IMG/VR virus record: IMGVR_UViG_3300035126_000903
Location: 1 to 64,000 of that record
Strand: one strand, 5' to 3'
DNA: 64,000 bases
Source: a virus
Positions 7,797 to 14,972 of the stretch are shown here, piece by piece. The notes below the pieces were generated by a model that made no database searches, had not been told where the DNA came from, and saw only the letters and a list, made by a program, of their open reading frames with translations. The first letter of the stretch is position 1, and the number at the start of each line of letters is the position of its first letter. The position numbers and the translations under genes are program-made.

Positions 7797-8246
7797 TTAA
7801 CAACAGTGATAATCTGCTGCTTTTGTTGCTATTTGTGAATGTGGTTTTATATTTACTTTATATCCCAATGAACTTGCCCACCCACGTGTGGCTGAAACTA
7901 AACGATTAGATGGCCAATATTCATCTTCATTGTAATCCATATCCAATTCAACCTTTATGTTTATTTGCTGAGTAAACCATTCTGCTAATTCAATAGTACG
8001 AGAGCATTCCTCAAATAATCGTTTGAACAAATCCTTTATTATAGGTATTCTTTCTTTACTATAAATATAATGAACACCCCTCACACCAAATCGGTATGCT
8101 ATTACAGTTACATACACCGTTTCAATACCCACATTCTGCGAATCAGTTCCAATGTATATTTTTGTAGATGGGTATTTTTTTAATACTTCCAATGTATGTT
8201 GAATCGGGTCTACATACCCATTATCAACTGAACGAAATTTTTTCAT
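7797..8246 (-). CDS. RNase H-like YkuK-family protein (DUF458)
   Basis: 149 residues. The strand KIYIGTDSQNVG is the family hallmark near residues 28-40, and the C-terminal PHSQIATKAADYHC carries the conserved H and D. DUF458/YkuK proteins have an RNase H-like fold; the substrate is not established. Full family length. Confidence 0.8.
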   Translation of the reverse strand: MKKFRSVDNGYVDPIQHTLEVLKKYPSTKIYIGTDSQNVGIETVYVTVIAYRFGVRGVHYIYSKERIPIIKDLFKRLFEECSRTIELAEWFTQQINIKVELDMDYNEDEYWPSNRLVSATRGWASSLGYKVNIKPHSQIATKAADYHCC

Positions 8247-8259
8247 TTTTTAATAATTG

Positions 8260-8344
8260 TACCAGAGATGGGACTCGAACCCACACGAGCGCTTAGCTCA
8301 ATTAATTTTAAGTCAATCTTGTCTACCTGTTTCAACACTCTGGC
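8260..8344 (-). tRNA. tRNA-Leu(UAA)
   Basis: Type II tRNA: acceptor GCCAGAG/CTCTGGT, anticodon loop CTTAAAA, long variable arm GAGCTAAGCGCTC. Confidence 0.95.
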
Positions 8345-8351
8345 GTTTAGG

Positions 8352-8516
8352 CTATTTTTTTATTTTTTCAACCACAAATAACTTATTAAATTCATCTAAA
8401 CTTATTTGTTTTGTTTTTGCAAAAAATTCCAATGCTTCCTCAATAGAACCTGCTTTGGTTTTAGAAATTGCTTCCTTTTTAATGTCGGTGGTGCTGTAAA
8501 AAAAATATTCATTCAT
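8352..8516 (-). CDS. small hypothetical protein
   Basis: 54 residues, MNEYFFYSTTDIKKEA to FVVEKIKK, charged helix. Lies between tRNA-Leu and the promoter at 8535. Function unknown. Confidence 0.6.
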   Translation of the reverse strand: MNEYFFYSTTDIKKEAISKTKAGSIEEALEFFAKTKQISLDEFNKLFVVEKIKK

Positions 8517-8534
8517 AGTAATCCTTATTTTTTA

Positions 8535-8566
8535 TAAATATACGAAAGAAAGTTTAACTTTCCAAA
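8535..8566 (-). promoter_or_regulatory. promoter, Bacteroidota type
   Basis: TTTGGAAAG, 20 nt spacer, TATATTTA on the minus strand. It overlaps the last codons of the dCMP deaminase gene. Confidence 0.7.
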
Positions 8567-9000
8567 TAATAATTTATTTTAATTCCCGCTTCATTAAACA
8601 TCTGAATACTTCTTTGAGCACTCTCTACCCACTTTTGTTCTTTAGAGCCACCACCATCCTTAATCCATATTTCGGTAATACCTGCATTTATAATTGCTCT
8701 TGCACAATCTGTGCATGGTATTCCACATGTCATATACATTTTAGAACCATTTGTAGATACACCAATTCTTGCTGCATTATAGATAGAATTTCTTTCGGCG
8801 TGTTCAAACCAAAAATACTTTTCAGGTCTTTCCTGTCTTTCATCCACATTATCATCAATACCCCGCGGAAATGAATTATAACCTGTGGAAATTATTTCAT
8901 TACCCCTTCCTACAAGAACTACACCTATTTGAGTATATTTATCTTTTGATTTTAACTTAACTTGTTCCGCTATGTTAAAAAAATATTCATCCCAATTCAT
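8554..9000 (-). CDS. deoxycytidylate (dCMP) deaminase
   Basis: 148 residues. Zinc motif HAERN near residue 68 and PCTDCARAI near residue 94 supply the His/Cys/Cys ligands and catalytic Glu of the cytidine/deoxycytidylate deaminase family. Produces dUMP from dCMP, feeding the split thymidylate synthase at 48.6-50.7 kb. Length is typical. Confidence 0.93.
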   Translation of the reverse strand: MNWDEYFFNIAEQVKLKSKDKYTQIGVVLVGRGNEIISTGYNSFPRGIDDNVDERQERPEKYFWFEHAERNSIYNAARIGVSTNGSKMYMTCGIPCTDCARAIINAGITEIWIKDGGGSKEQKWVESAQRSIQMFNEAGIKINYYLES

Positions 9001-9006
9001 ATTTTA

Positions 9007-9291
9007 TTAATTTTGAATTGTTAGTTTATATTCTTTTTTATCATCCGTTTTAAAATTAAAAGATTTTTCTGATTGGTTATAATTTATTTCCGATATTCTA
9101 TCAGACTGAAATGCGGAAAATGTGCCCCAAGAATCACTCCACTCAAAATCCAAAAGTAAAATGTTCCCAGCATGCGGACCACCATCTTCCCAATTTTTAA
9201 CCCTACCAAACCTATCAGTATTACCCCATCTAATGGAATCCGATTCTATAGTAAGGTTTCCGCCGATTTCTTCTAATTTATATTTTTTCAT
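9007..9291 (-). CDS. hypothetical beta-rich protein
   Basis: 94 residues from MKKYKLEEIGG at 9291. Alternating beta pattern with many aromatic and acidic residues (DFEWSDSWGTFSAF). No family recognised; tightly spaced with its neighbours. Confidence 0.65.
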   Translation of the reverse strand: MKKYKLEEIGGNLTIESDSIRWGNTDRFGRVKNWEDGGPHAGNILLLDFEWSDSWGTFSAFQSDRISEINYNQSEKSFNFKTDDKKEYKLTIQN

Positions 9292-9312
9292 AACCAATAA
9301 TTTACACTTCCA

Positions 9313-10869
9313 TTAATTTTTAAAAATACGTTTTGTATTAGTATCAACTGATAGTATATACATTCCCATTGGAATTTGATGTGTGGTAATCATTGCCTTT
9401 TTACCATCAACAAAAATCTCAACAACCATCTTTCTACCACTCATATCATAAAGTGAGATATTCTTTATTAATTTATCACTTTCTACATTGATTAAATCAC
9501 AAAAAGGATTAGGATAAATACCTACATTTGGATTAGAAATGGATTGTAGTGAACTGTTTAATGTATCGGGTCTGAAATTAGACCAACCTGCTGTCCAGTC
9601 AATTGTTCCAAACGCACCCCTATGATTTACAACTGAGAAAAAGGTATCAGTTAGTCGTGGATTCAAAAATGAAGCGCCATTTAGAAGGGGACTTGTGGAA
9701 TCAGGCAATAAATTTGGATTAGTCAAATTATTATATCCTACACCAAATCCTAAAAGATGAATACTATCAGTTTGATTATTACGAGAACTATCTCTAAAAT
9801 ATGTTTCCATCCCCGGCCAACTATTAGCACCAGATGTCTGCTCAAAGTTATTTGTCATATTAGCAAATACAACATTTTCAAACTGAAGTAAGTTATTAGT
9901 AGCATTTAATTGAGCCGCTGAACCATCAATATGTAACCCAGTTGGGTATCCAACAAAAACCGAATTATATATTGAGGTTCGGGTATTTCTACGAAGATGT
10001 AATGCCCTACGATAAAGTGAAGCAGTCGTTCCATTTTCTTTTGGACCGATAATAGTTACATTTGAAAAAATGGGAGATGTAATAGGTGTATTAGCAGTTC
10101 CCGTTCCATCATTATCGGATTCAAACCCATTTGATTGAGATTGGTCTGCAATATTCGGGTCACGCATTGAAAGAGTAAATTGAACTTTACCTGAATACCC
10201 AAAATCAGTATCAAAATCATCATCCCACCCACGATGGGCAATTAAGTATTTACAATTTACATTTCCACCAAACCACTCATAACTATCATCACCGGAATAA
10301 CTGACTTGGATATTTTCAATAATGGTTTTTCTTCCAACCCCACCCATCGTTAAACCATTAATCTCATTGTTGGGTTGATAAGCAATTCCACCATATTCAA
10401 TTCGAACATACCGAAATACCCCCGATGAATCATCTTCGTTTGTTCCACCATATGTAGCATCATTACCCAAAAGACCGCCTTCTACAATAGCAGTTCCGCC
10501 TGGTACATTGATTGGGGCATTTCCAAGAATAAGAACACCACCCCAGTCACCATATGTGCGTTGACCCGCAGGTTCGTTGGAAGTGAATACTATTGGATTT
10601 GTTGAAGTACCTGATGCATGGATTTTACCTGTTTTAGTAACAATAAGGGTTGCTTTACTTGCCCTATCACCACGAATAATTGTGCCAGGTTCAATAGTTA
10701 GGGTAGCACCATCCTTTACAAATCTATATCCATTTAGAAGATAGATTCGATTAGAACTCCATGTTGTGTTTGTTGTAATATCAGTATTAACTGTATCAAC
10801 GATTGTTTGACCAAAAGATGCAATGGTCATAAGTAAGCTCGTTAGAGCAAATAGAAAAAGTTTTTTCAT
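9313..10869 (-). CDS. secreted parallel beta-helix protein with T9SS-type C-terminal sorting domain
   Basis: 518 residues. Signal peptide (MKKLFLFALTSLLMTIASFGQ) then a long region of parallel beta-helix-like repeats with TLTIEPGTIIRG near residue 56. The last 75 residues contain VGIYPNPF, an SLYDMSGRK motif and end GMYILSVDTNTKRIFKN. This matches the type A sorting domain that T9SS uses to export and anchor proteins. T9SS is confined to the Bacteroidota and close relatives, so the phage protein would be exported by the host system to the cell surface. A role in biofilm binding, surface masking or superinfection block is inference. Confidence 0.88.
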   Translation of the reverse strand: MKKLFLFALTSLLMTIASFGQTIVDTVNTDITTNTTWSSNRIYLLNGYRFVKDGATLTIEPGTIIRGDRASKATLIVTKTGKIHASGTSTNPIVFTSNEPAGQRTYGDWGGVLILGNAPINVPGGTAIVEGGLLGNDATYGGTNEDDSSGVFRYVRIEYGGIAYQPNNEINGLTMGGVGRKTIIENIQVSYSGDDSYEWFGGNVNCKYLIAHRGWDDDFDTDFGYSGKVQFTLSMRDPNIADQSQSNGFESDNDGTGTANTPITSPIFSNVTIIGPKENGTTASLYRRALHLRRNTRTSIYNSVFVGYPTGLHIDGSAAQLNATNNLLQFENVVFANMTNNFEQTSGANSWPGMETYFRDSSRNNQTDSIHLLGFGVGYNNLTNPNLLPDSTSPLLNGASFLNPRLTDTFFSVVNHRGAFGTIDWTAGWSNFRPDTLNSSLQSISNPNVGIYPNPFCDLINVESDKLIKNISLYDMSGRKMVVEIFVDGKKAMITTHQIPMGMYILSVDTNTKRIFKN

Positions 10870-10900
10870 AGGTTAAATTGTTTTGTTTAAAGTTTAAAAT

Positions 10901-11239
10901 TTATTTCCAAAATAGTTGAATTAGTATAAGTATGGTAGCCACCCCTAATGATACTGTGGTTTTCGTATTAAGTGTTTCTCCAAACATGGAATTTGCCATT
11001 ACTGCGAAAACAATAACCCCAATACCAAAACCAATAATTCGGCCAGGCCAAAGTAATCCACCATAATAAATAATTATTTGGCGTATTGATTCCATATACA
11101 TCATTGATATTGGAATACCCATTAAAACTACTAACCAATAGTTTTCTTTGAACGATTGATATTTTAAGTGCCCTTGTACTTGTAAAAATGTAAGTATTTG
11201 GGCTACAAACATCAAAACCATTCCTATAACTAATCTCAT
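10901..11239 (-). CDS. small four-helix membrane protein, SMR/EamA-like
   Basis: 112 residues with four hydrophobic helices and short loops, similar in size and layout to small multidrug-resistance/DMT-type proteins. The conserved Glu lies at MYMESIRQ, within or next to the second helix. Function in the phage unknown; exclusion or transport are possibilities. Confidence 0.6.
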   Translation of the reverse strand: MRLVIGMVLMFVAQILTFLQVQGHLKYQSFKENYWLVVLMGIPISMMYMESIRQIIIYYGGLLWPGRIIGFGIGVIVFAVMANSMFGETLNTKTTVSLGVATILILIQLFWK

Positions 11240-11294
11240 ATATAATAAGTATTACATTAATATTATTGAAGTGTTAATAAATTGTTAATGTTTG

Positions 11295-11368
11295 TAGGGG
11301 AAGCGGGACTCGAACCCACAACCTCGTGCTCCCAAAGCACGTAATCTAACCAATTGATATATTCCCCT
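11295..11368 (-). tRNA. tRNA-Pro(UGG)
   Basis: Acceptor AGGGGAA/TTCCCCT, anticodon arm CGTGC-TTTGGGA-GCACG. Confidence 0.94.
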
Positions 11369-11377
11369 GTGTTTAAG

Positions 11378-11500
11378 TAGTCAGGACAGGATTCGAACCT
11401 GTATGTGGTATATTTCTCTGTTTATTTTCTCTCATCCATTAGGATATTGAGCCACATCGTTAAACAATAAATCGTGCGTCTACCATTCCGCCACCTGACT
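11378..11500 (-). ncRNA. tRNA-like RNA, AGTCAGG family, member 1
   Basis: Acceptor AGTCAGG/CCTGACT, D-arm GCG...CGC and T-arm ACAGG-TTCGAAT-CCTGT are intact. The 75-nt middle has no canonical anticodon arm; TGTGG/CCACA can close a long hairpin and ATCC-TAAT-GGAT a small one. Confidence 0.6.
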
Positions 11501-11642
11501 AATTTAGTAATTCATCTGTTGAGTATCCAGTCAACATTAAACACTTAATTTCCGTTTTTAGCATTCTAAAAAATATCAAAAATGCTCTTCTACTAGGTCT
11601 TTTCCAAAACAATTTCCAAATATAATTTAATGTTCTAAACAT
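11499..11642 (-). CDS. small basic protein
   Basis: 47 residues, MFRTLNYIWKLFWKRPSRRA..., very basic and amphipathic. Its TAG stop is formed at the first bases of the flanking tRNA-like RNA. Possibly real; function unknown. Confidence 0.45.
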   Translation of the reverse strand: MFRTLNYIWKLFWKRPSRRAFLIFFRMLKTEIKCLMLTGYSTDELLN

Positions 11643-11655
11643 ATCTTTAATTTTG

Positions 11656-11769
11656 TAGTCAGGACAGGACTCGAACCTGCATGTGGACCTTGTGTGTATT
11701 TCAACTATATTGCGGTTTGTTCCACTCCGTTTCACTATTCGGGGCGTCTACCAATTTCGCCACCTGACT
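11656..11769 (-). ncRNA. tRNA-like RNA, AGTCAGG family, member 2
   Basis: Same acceptor, D-arm and T-arm scaffold as at 11378. Middle has GTGGA/TCCAC stem; no 5+7+5 anticodon arm. Confidence 0.6.
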
Positions 11770-11770
11770 A

Positions 11771-12328
11771 TTATTTTTCTATCTCTTTGTTATATTTTAT
11801 TTTAAGTCCTAATTCTTCTAAACCTTTATCATGACAATCTTTTACTGCTTTCATTCCATGCTTGGTAGCAATTGTTTCAAGTACCCTAGCATGATAAGCT
11901 TCTTCTGGTTCAATAACCTTAAACAACTCAACCAAATCCTTTGGTGTATTAGGATCGTTTATGATAACTCTCATGCGTTTAAGTGATAGAGTTTCAGCAT
12001 AAGCACCAATAGCAGCAGCGGTGCTACAATCAATTACACACGGAAGTGTGTTTCGCCAATACCTTCCATCTTTGGTAGATTTGATAAATAAAGTAATGTT
12101 TCTATCCTTTAGGATTTTTTCAACCAATACCGAATGTTGTGCTTCTTGTTCAGCTATTCTCCTAAAGATAACATACGCTTGCATATCATTTTTACAATAG
12201 GTGTCAGCAAAATTGATGAAACGTTCTTCAGCATCTTTCTCATTGTTATATAAACCAACAAGCCAGTGTTCAAGTTTTTCTTTATTATTTAAACAATCAT
12301 TCCACCACTTTTTTGTTATTTTTAACAT
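11771..12328 (-). CDS. ferritin-like di-iron helical protein
   Basis: 185 residues from MLKITKKWWNDCL at 12328. All-helical, with EExxH-like motifs spaced as in ferritin-like/rubrerythrin proteins: EKDAEERF near residue 31, AEQEAQHS near 62, and EPEEAYHARVLE near 148. These could bind a di-iron centre. Such proteins protect from oxidative stress or act as oxygenases. It is flanked by tRNA-like RNAs on both sides. Confidence 0.65.
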   Translation of the reverse strand: MLKITKKWWNDCLNNKEKLEHWLVGLYNNEKDAEERFINFADTYCKNDMQAYVIFRRIAEQEAQHSVLVEKILKDRNITLFIKSTKDGRYWRNTLPCVIDCSTAAAIGAYAETLSLKRMRVIINDPNTPKDLVELFKVIEPEEAYHARVLETIATKHGMKAVKDCHDKGLEELGLKIKYNKEIEK

Positions 12329-12345
12329 AACATTATTTTTTTTAG

Positions 12346-12467
12346 TAGTCAGGACAGGATTCGAACCTGTACGATGCATTTCTCTTGCACCTCGGAATTA
12401 ATGGCCTCACGAAATTAATTATTTCGTTAGCTTACTTGCTGCGTCTATCCAATTTCGCCACCTGACT
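12346..12467 (-). ncRNA. tRNA-like RNA, AGTCAGG family, member 3
   Basis: Conserved scaffold around a 78-nt middle containing ACGAAAT-N5-ATTTCGT and a GGTGCA-AGAGAAA-TGCATC hairpin. No normal anticodon arm. Confidence 0.6.
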
Positions 12468-12473
12468 GTTTGT

Positions 12474-12584
12474 TTACATCTCTAAATCAAACACATACGC
12501 TATAATAATATAGGAGATAAGGAAAATACCTATAATTGTTAATATAATTGGTCTCAATATTTTTACACTTACTAATTTTTCCAT
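12474..12584 (-). CDS. single-span membrane peptide
   Basis: 36 residues, MEKLVSVKILRP then one hydrophobic helix ending AYVFDLEM. Lies between two tRNA-like RNAs. Confidence 0.5.
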   Translation of the reverse strand: MEKLVSVKILRPIILTIIGIFLISYIIIAYVFDLEM

Positions 12585-12600
12585 ATTTTTTAATTTTTAG

Positions 12601-12697
12601 TAGTCAGGACAGGATTCGAACCTGCGTATGAGAGACTCATCTATACCTTTTTACCGATGCAGACTAACCCTTTGCGTTACCAATTCGCCACCTGACT
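12601..12697 (-). ncRNA. tRNA-like RNA, AGTCAGG family, member 4
   Basis: Scaffold intact. Middle contains ATGAG-TCT-CTCAT next to the T-arm, like a variable arm, and CATC/GATG; no clear anticodon loop. Confidence 0.6.
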
Positions 12698-12979
12698 ATG
12701 TTTCCCTATCCTGAGATTCCAGACGGGTAGATTTTAACGGGTTTCTCTCACTGTTCGAGAACCATATCTCCCTCTATTATTTGGCAACCTAAAAGATTAA
12801 CCATTCAAAAAGTGGGCCTTTTTCATTAGTGTCTTACCACATAAAAACCTGTCAACACTACTGGGAGGAGGTGTGTCGCTCTCCTTTATTCCCATGCCGT
12901 CCCACTCACGCTGACTGACGGTCTGCGGGTCTATTGTTTAAGTCTTAGACCAAAGACTCTGAGCACCTCTTACTCATTG
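12698..12979 (-). ncRNA. structured RNA region, probably two divergent tRNA-like RNAs
   Basis: No ORF. Minus-strand hairpins include AGTCTT-TGGTCT-AAGACT, CCGTC...GACGG, and AAAAA-GGCCCAC-TTTTT (5 bp stem, 7-nt loop like an anticodon arm). GAGGTG/CACCTC could be an acceptor. Local GC is higher than background. Exact gene ends cannot be set by eye. Confidence 0.35.
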
Positions 12980-13084
12980 TCCATTCTGTTGGATTCGAAC
13001 CAACTTACTCGTCTTACATTCGGATTAGCGCTAACCAGGCGATGTAAGAGTCAAAGTGTTTTAACCACATAACACTAAGAATGG
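12980..13084 (-). ncRNA. tRNA-like RNA with long central hairpin
   Basis: Acceptor CCATTCT/AGAATGG, D-arm GTGTT/AACAC and T-arm GTTGG-TTCGAAT-CCAAC are good. The middle is one long arm, ACTC then TTACAT...ATGTAA then GAGT, in place of anticodon plus variable arms. Confidence 0.55.
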
Positions 13085-13088
13085 AGGA

Positions 13089-13172
13089 TTAGAAGCTTGG
13101 GATTTTCACCCTCGAACATCTTCATTGATACGTCTATCAATTAGATTGAAACGCGTATTGCGACACTTCTAA
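13089..13172 (-). ncRNA. tRNA-like RNA with altered T-loop
   Basis: Ends TTAGAAG/CTTCTAA pair as an acceptor. The T-arm equivalent is GGG-TGAAAAT-CCC. ATTGATA-GACG-TATCAAT forms a 7 bp arm. No standard anticodon arm. Confidence 0.45.
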
Positions 13173-13176
13173 TTTG

Positions 13177-13250
13177 CGGTTCGTATGGGAATCGAACCCA
13201 TGACCTTCGCAGTGACAGTGCGATATTGTAACCAACTCTACTAACGAACC
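13177..13250 (-). tRNA. tRNA-Asp(GUC)
   Basis: Acceptor GGTTCGT/ACGAACC, discriminator G, anticodon arm TCGCA-CTGTCAC-TGCGA. Confidence 0.94.
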
Positions 13251-13255
13251 ATTTG

Positions 13256-13328
13256 AGCGATAAACAGGACTCGAACCTGCAACCTCCGACTTGGAAGGAC
13301 GATGCTCTACCAATTGAGCTATTATCGC
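13256..13328 (-). tRNA. tRNA-Gly(UCC)
   Basis: Acceptor GCGATAA/TTATCGC, discriminator U, loop CTTCCAA. One U-U mismatch in the anticodon stem. Confidence 0.9.
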
Positions 13329-13334
13329 GAATTG

Positions 13335-13407
13335 AGCGGCAAACTGGATTCGAACCAGCGACCCTAACCTTGGCAAGGTTATGCTCTACCAACTGAGCTA
13401 CTGCCGC
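13335..13407 (-). tRNA. tRNA-Gly(GCC)
   Basis: Anticodon arm TAACC-TTGCCAA-GGTTA, acceptor GCGGCAG/TTTGCCGC region, discriminator U. Confidence 0.94.
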
Positions 13408-13412
13408 GTTTG

Positions 13413-13485
13413 AGCTCCCTGTCGGATTCGAACCAACGACCATCCGCTTACAAGGCGGGAGCTCTACCAACTGAGCTAAGGAAGC
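13413..13485 (-). tRNA. tRNA-Thr(UGU)
   Basis: Acceptor GCTTCCT/AGGGAGC, anticodon loop CTTGTAA. Confidence 0.94.
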
Positions 13486-13493
13486 ATTTTTTG

Positions 13494-13567
13494 TGGACCG
13501 TACCGGAGTCGAACCGATGACCTTCTGAATGCAAATCAGACGTTCTAGCCAACTGAACTAACAGCCC
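13494..13567 (-). tRNA. tRNA-Ala(UGC)
   Basis: Anticodon arm TCTGA-TTTGCAT-TCAGA; acceptor GGGCTGT/ACGGTCC with two G-U pairs. Confidence 0.93.
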
Positions 13568-13572
13568 TTTGG

Positions 13573-13647
13573 TTGCGGGGGAGGGAATCGAACCCTCGTA
13601 GTTGGGCTTATGAGACCCAGCTGGTGCCATCTCCAGTCTACCCCGCG
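13573..13647 (-). tRNA. initiator tRNA-fMet(CAU)
   Basis: 5' C1 opposite A72 mismatch (CGCGGGG / CCCCGCA), the hallmark of initiator tRNA. Anticodon loop CTCATAA on a GC-rich stem. The CCA tail is encoded (TGGTT on the plus strand at 13570). Confidence 0.93.
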
Positions 13648-13658
13648 ATATACTTTTG

Positions 13659-13733
13659 TACTCCGTACGGGACTCGAACCCGTAAGCTTTCCCGTGAAAG
13701 GGGAATGTCCTAAACCAATTAGACGAACGGAGC
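13659..13733 (-). tRNA. tRNA-Glu(UUC)
   Basis: Anticodon arm TTCCC-CTTTCAC-GGGAA; acceptor GCTCCGT/ACGGAGT. Confidence 0.94.
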
Positions 13734-13742
13734 GTCTTTTTG

Positions 13743-13814
13743 CGTCCTGAGAAGGATTCGAACCTACGGCCTAGCGGTTAACAGCCGCTTGCTCTACCTC
13801 TGAGCTATCAAGAC
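13743..13814 (-). tRNA. tRNA-Asn(GUU)
   Basis: Anticodon arm AGCGG-CTGTTAA-CCGCT; discriminator G. Confidence 0.95.
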
Positions 13815-13822
13815 AAATAATG

Positions 13823-13905
13823 TATCGAAGGTGGGACTCGAACCCACATTGCTATTTAGCGCTGGTTTCTAAAACCAGTATGTCTACCAATTCCATCACT
13901 TCGAT
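13823..13905 (-). tRNA. tRNA-Leu(UAG)
   Basis: Type II: anticodon arm CTGGT-TTTAGAA-ACCAG, variable arm GCGCTAAATAGCA, acceptor ATCGAAG/CTTCGAT. Confidence 0.94.
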
Positions 13906-13906
13906 A

Positions 13907-13938
13907 TAAATATACGAAATATTTTTTATATTTCCAAA
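13907..13938 (-). promoter_or_regulatory. promoter inside the tRNA array
   Basis: TTTGGAAATATAAAA, then TATATTTA on the minus strand, between tRNA-Ser(GCU) and tRNA-Leu(UAG). Confidence 0.7.
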
Positions 13939-13943
13939 TTTTG

Positions 13944-14032
13944 CGGAAGATATTGGATTCGAACCAATGAACCGGGATTACCGATTAACACCTTAGCAGG
14001 GTGCCGCTTTAGACCAGCTCAGCCAATCTTCC
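13944..14032 (-). tRNA. tRNA-Ser(GCU)
   Basis: Type II: anticodon arm GCACC-CTGCTAA-GGTGT, long variable arm, acceptor GGAAGAT/ATCTTCC. Confidence 0.94.
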
Positions 14033-14037
14033 TTTGG

Positions 14038-14109
14038 GGTGATTAATGGGTTTCGAACCCATACTAACAGAACCACAATCTGTCGTGCTACCATTACACT
14101 ATAAACACC
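14038..14109 (-). tRNA. tRNA-His(GUG)
   Basis: Anticodon arm ACAGA-TTGTGGT-TCTGT. Extra 5' G opposite C73 as in tRNA-His. Confidence 0.94.
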
Positions 14110-14122
14110 ATAAATAATAGAG

Positions 14123-14196
14123 TAGCGAGAAGCAGAATCGAACTGCTGGCCTTAGGTTTATGAATCCTACGCTCTAACCATCTGAGCTATCTCGCC
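14123..14196 (-). tRNA. tRNA-Met/Ile2(CAU)
   Basis: Loop TTCATAA, acceptor GGCGAGA/TCTCGCT. Third CAU tRNA in the window; one of the two non-initiators may be Ile2 with lysidine. Confidence 0.9.
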
Positions 14197-14205
14197 ATTT
14201 TGGCG

Positions 14206-14272
14206 CGGGTGCAAGGATTCGAACCTCGAACTGCGGTGTTGGAGACCGTAATGATACCATTTCAACACACCC
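14206..14272 (-). tRNA. tRNA-Trp(CCA)
   Basis: Anticodon arm ACGGT-CTCCAAC-ACCGC; discriminator G; acceptor with two G-U pairs. Confidence 0.9.
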
Positions 14273-14282
14273 ACTTTTTTTG

Positions 14283-14353
14283 AGGTACTGGTTGGATTTG
14301 AACCAACATAAGAGCTTTTGCAGAGCTCCACCTTGCCAATCGGACACAGTACC
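14283..14353 (-). tRNA. tRNA-Cys(GCA)
   Basis: Anticodon arm GAGCT-CTGCAAA-AGCTC; discriminator U as usual for Cys. Confidence 0.93.
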
Positions 14354-14359
14354 AAAATG

Positions 14360-14431
14360 TGGTTCTTAAACGATTCGAACGTTTAATTCTTCGTCCGTAG
14401 CGAAGTGGTTTATCCGTTAGCCTAAAGAACC
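14360..14431 (-). tRNA. tRNA-Arg(ACG)
   Basis: Anticodon arm CTTCG-CTACGGA-CGAAG; acceptor GGTTCTT/AAGAACC. Confidence 0.93.
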
Positions 14432-14436
14432 AAATG

Positions 14437-14510
14437 TTGGAATAGCCGGATTCGAACCAGCGACCTTTTGAATATCAGTCAAATGCTCTAACCTACTGAG
14501 CTATATTCCA
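14437..14510 (-). tRNA. tRNA-Ile(GAU)
   Basis: Anticodon arm TTTGA-CTGATAT-TCAAA; acceptor TGGAATA/TATTCCA. Confidence 0.94.
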
Positions 14511-14515
14511 ATGTG

Positions 14516-14597
14516 TGCCTGCAGAAGGACTCGAACCTCCGAACTCAAACGAGAACTGATTTACAGTCAGTTGCAATTGCCGCTATGCGATACAGGC
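14516..14597 (-). tRNA. tRNA-Tyr(GUA)
   Basis: Type II: anticodon arm ACTGA-CTGTAAA-TCAGT; acceptor GCCTGTA/TGCAGGC. Confidence 0.94.
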
Positions 14598-14605
14598 GTA
14601 TTGTG

Positions 14606-14678
14606 TGGTGATGGACGGAATCGAACCGCCGACACAAGGATTTTCAGTCCTTTGCTCTACCAACTGAGCTACATCACC
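14606..14678 (-). tRNA. tRNA-Phe(GAA)
   Basis: Anticodon arm AAGGA-CTGAAAA-TCCTT; acceptor GGTGATG/CATCACC. Confidence 0.95.
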
Positions 14679-14687
14679 AAATAACAC

Positions 14688-14803
14688 GAAGTTAGGATAC
14701 CCGTCTCGTCCTAATCTTAACTGCTTAATCGTAGTTTTACGAGGCCTCGGCAGAGGGTGCTAACTCCATATGGAGACCTGCGCTGGTCTTTTACCCATAC
14801 TTC
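14688..14803 (-). ncRNA. tRNA-like structured RNA
   Basis: Closing stem GAAGT/ACTTC, then GACC-AGCGCA-GGTC (D-arm-like), CTCC-ATAT-GGAG, TCGTA-AAAC-TACGA, and TTAGGA...TCCTAA beside the 3' end in the T-arm position. No standard anticodon or T-loop. Fills the gap between tRNA-Val and tRNA-Phe. Confidence 0.4.
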
Positions 14804-14819
14804 TGTTCTTCATGTTTGG

Positions 14820-14894
14820 TACATCATGATGGATTCGAACCACCGACCCTTTGCTTGTAAGGCAAATGCTCTGAACCAACTGAGCTAATGATGT
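14820..14894 (-). tRNA. tRNA-Val(UAC)
   Basis: Anticodon arm TTTGC-CTTACAA-GCAAA; acceptor ACATCAT/ATGATGT. Confidence 0.94.
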
Positions 14895-14899
14895 GTATG

Positions 14900-14972
14900 T
14901 GACCCCGAGCAGGATCGAACTGCTACTCCCCTGATTAAAAGTCAGGTGCTTTACCAATTAAGCTACGAGGTC
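14900..14972 (-). tRNA. tRNA-Lys(UUU), invaded by an HNH gene
   Basis: Anticodon arm CCTGA-CTTTTAA-TCAGG; acceptor GACCTCG/CGGGGTC. Its 5' end overlaps the last codons of the HNH gene, and a displaced second 5' fragment lies at 15638-15660. Confidence 0.93.

Noticed and set aside
13137-14957. Small proteins in the tRNA array
   Set aside because: Open frames such as those with GSNPVCRS are translations of tRNA genes.
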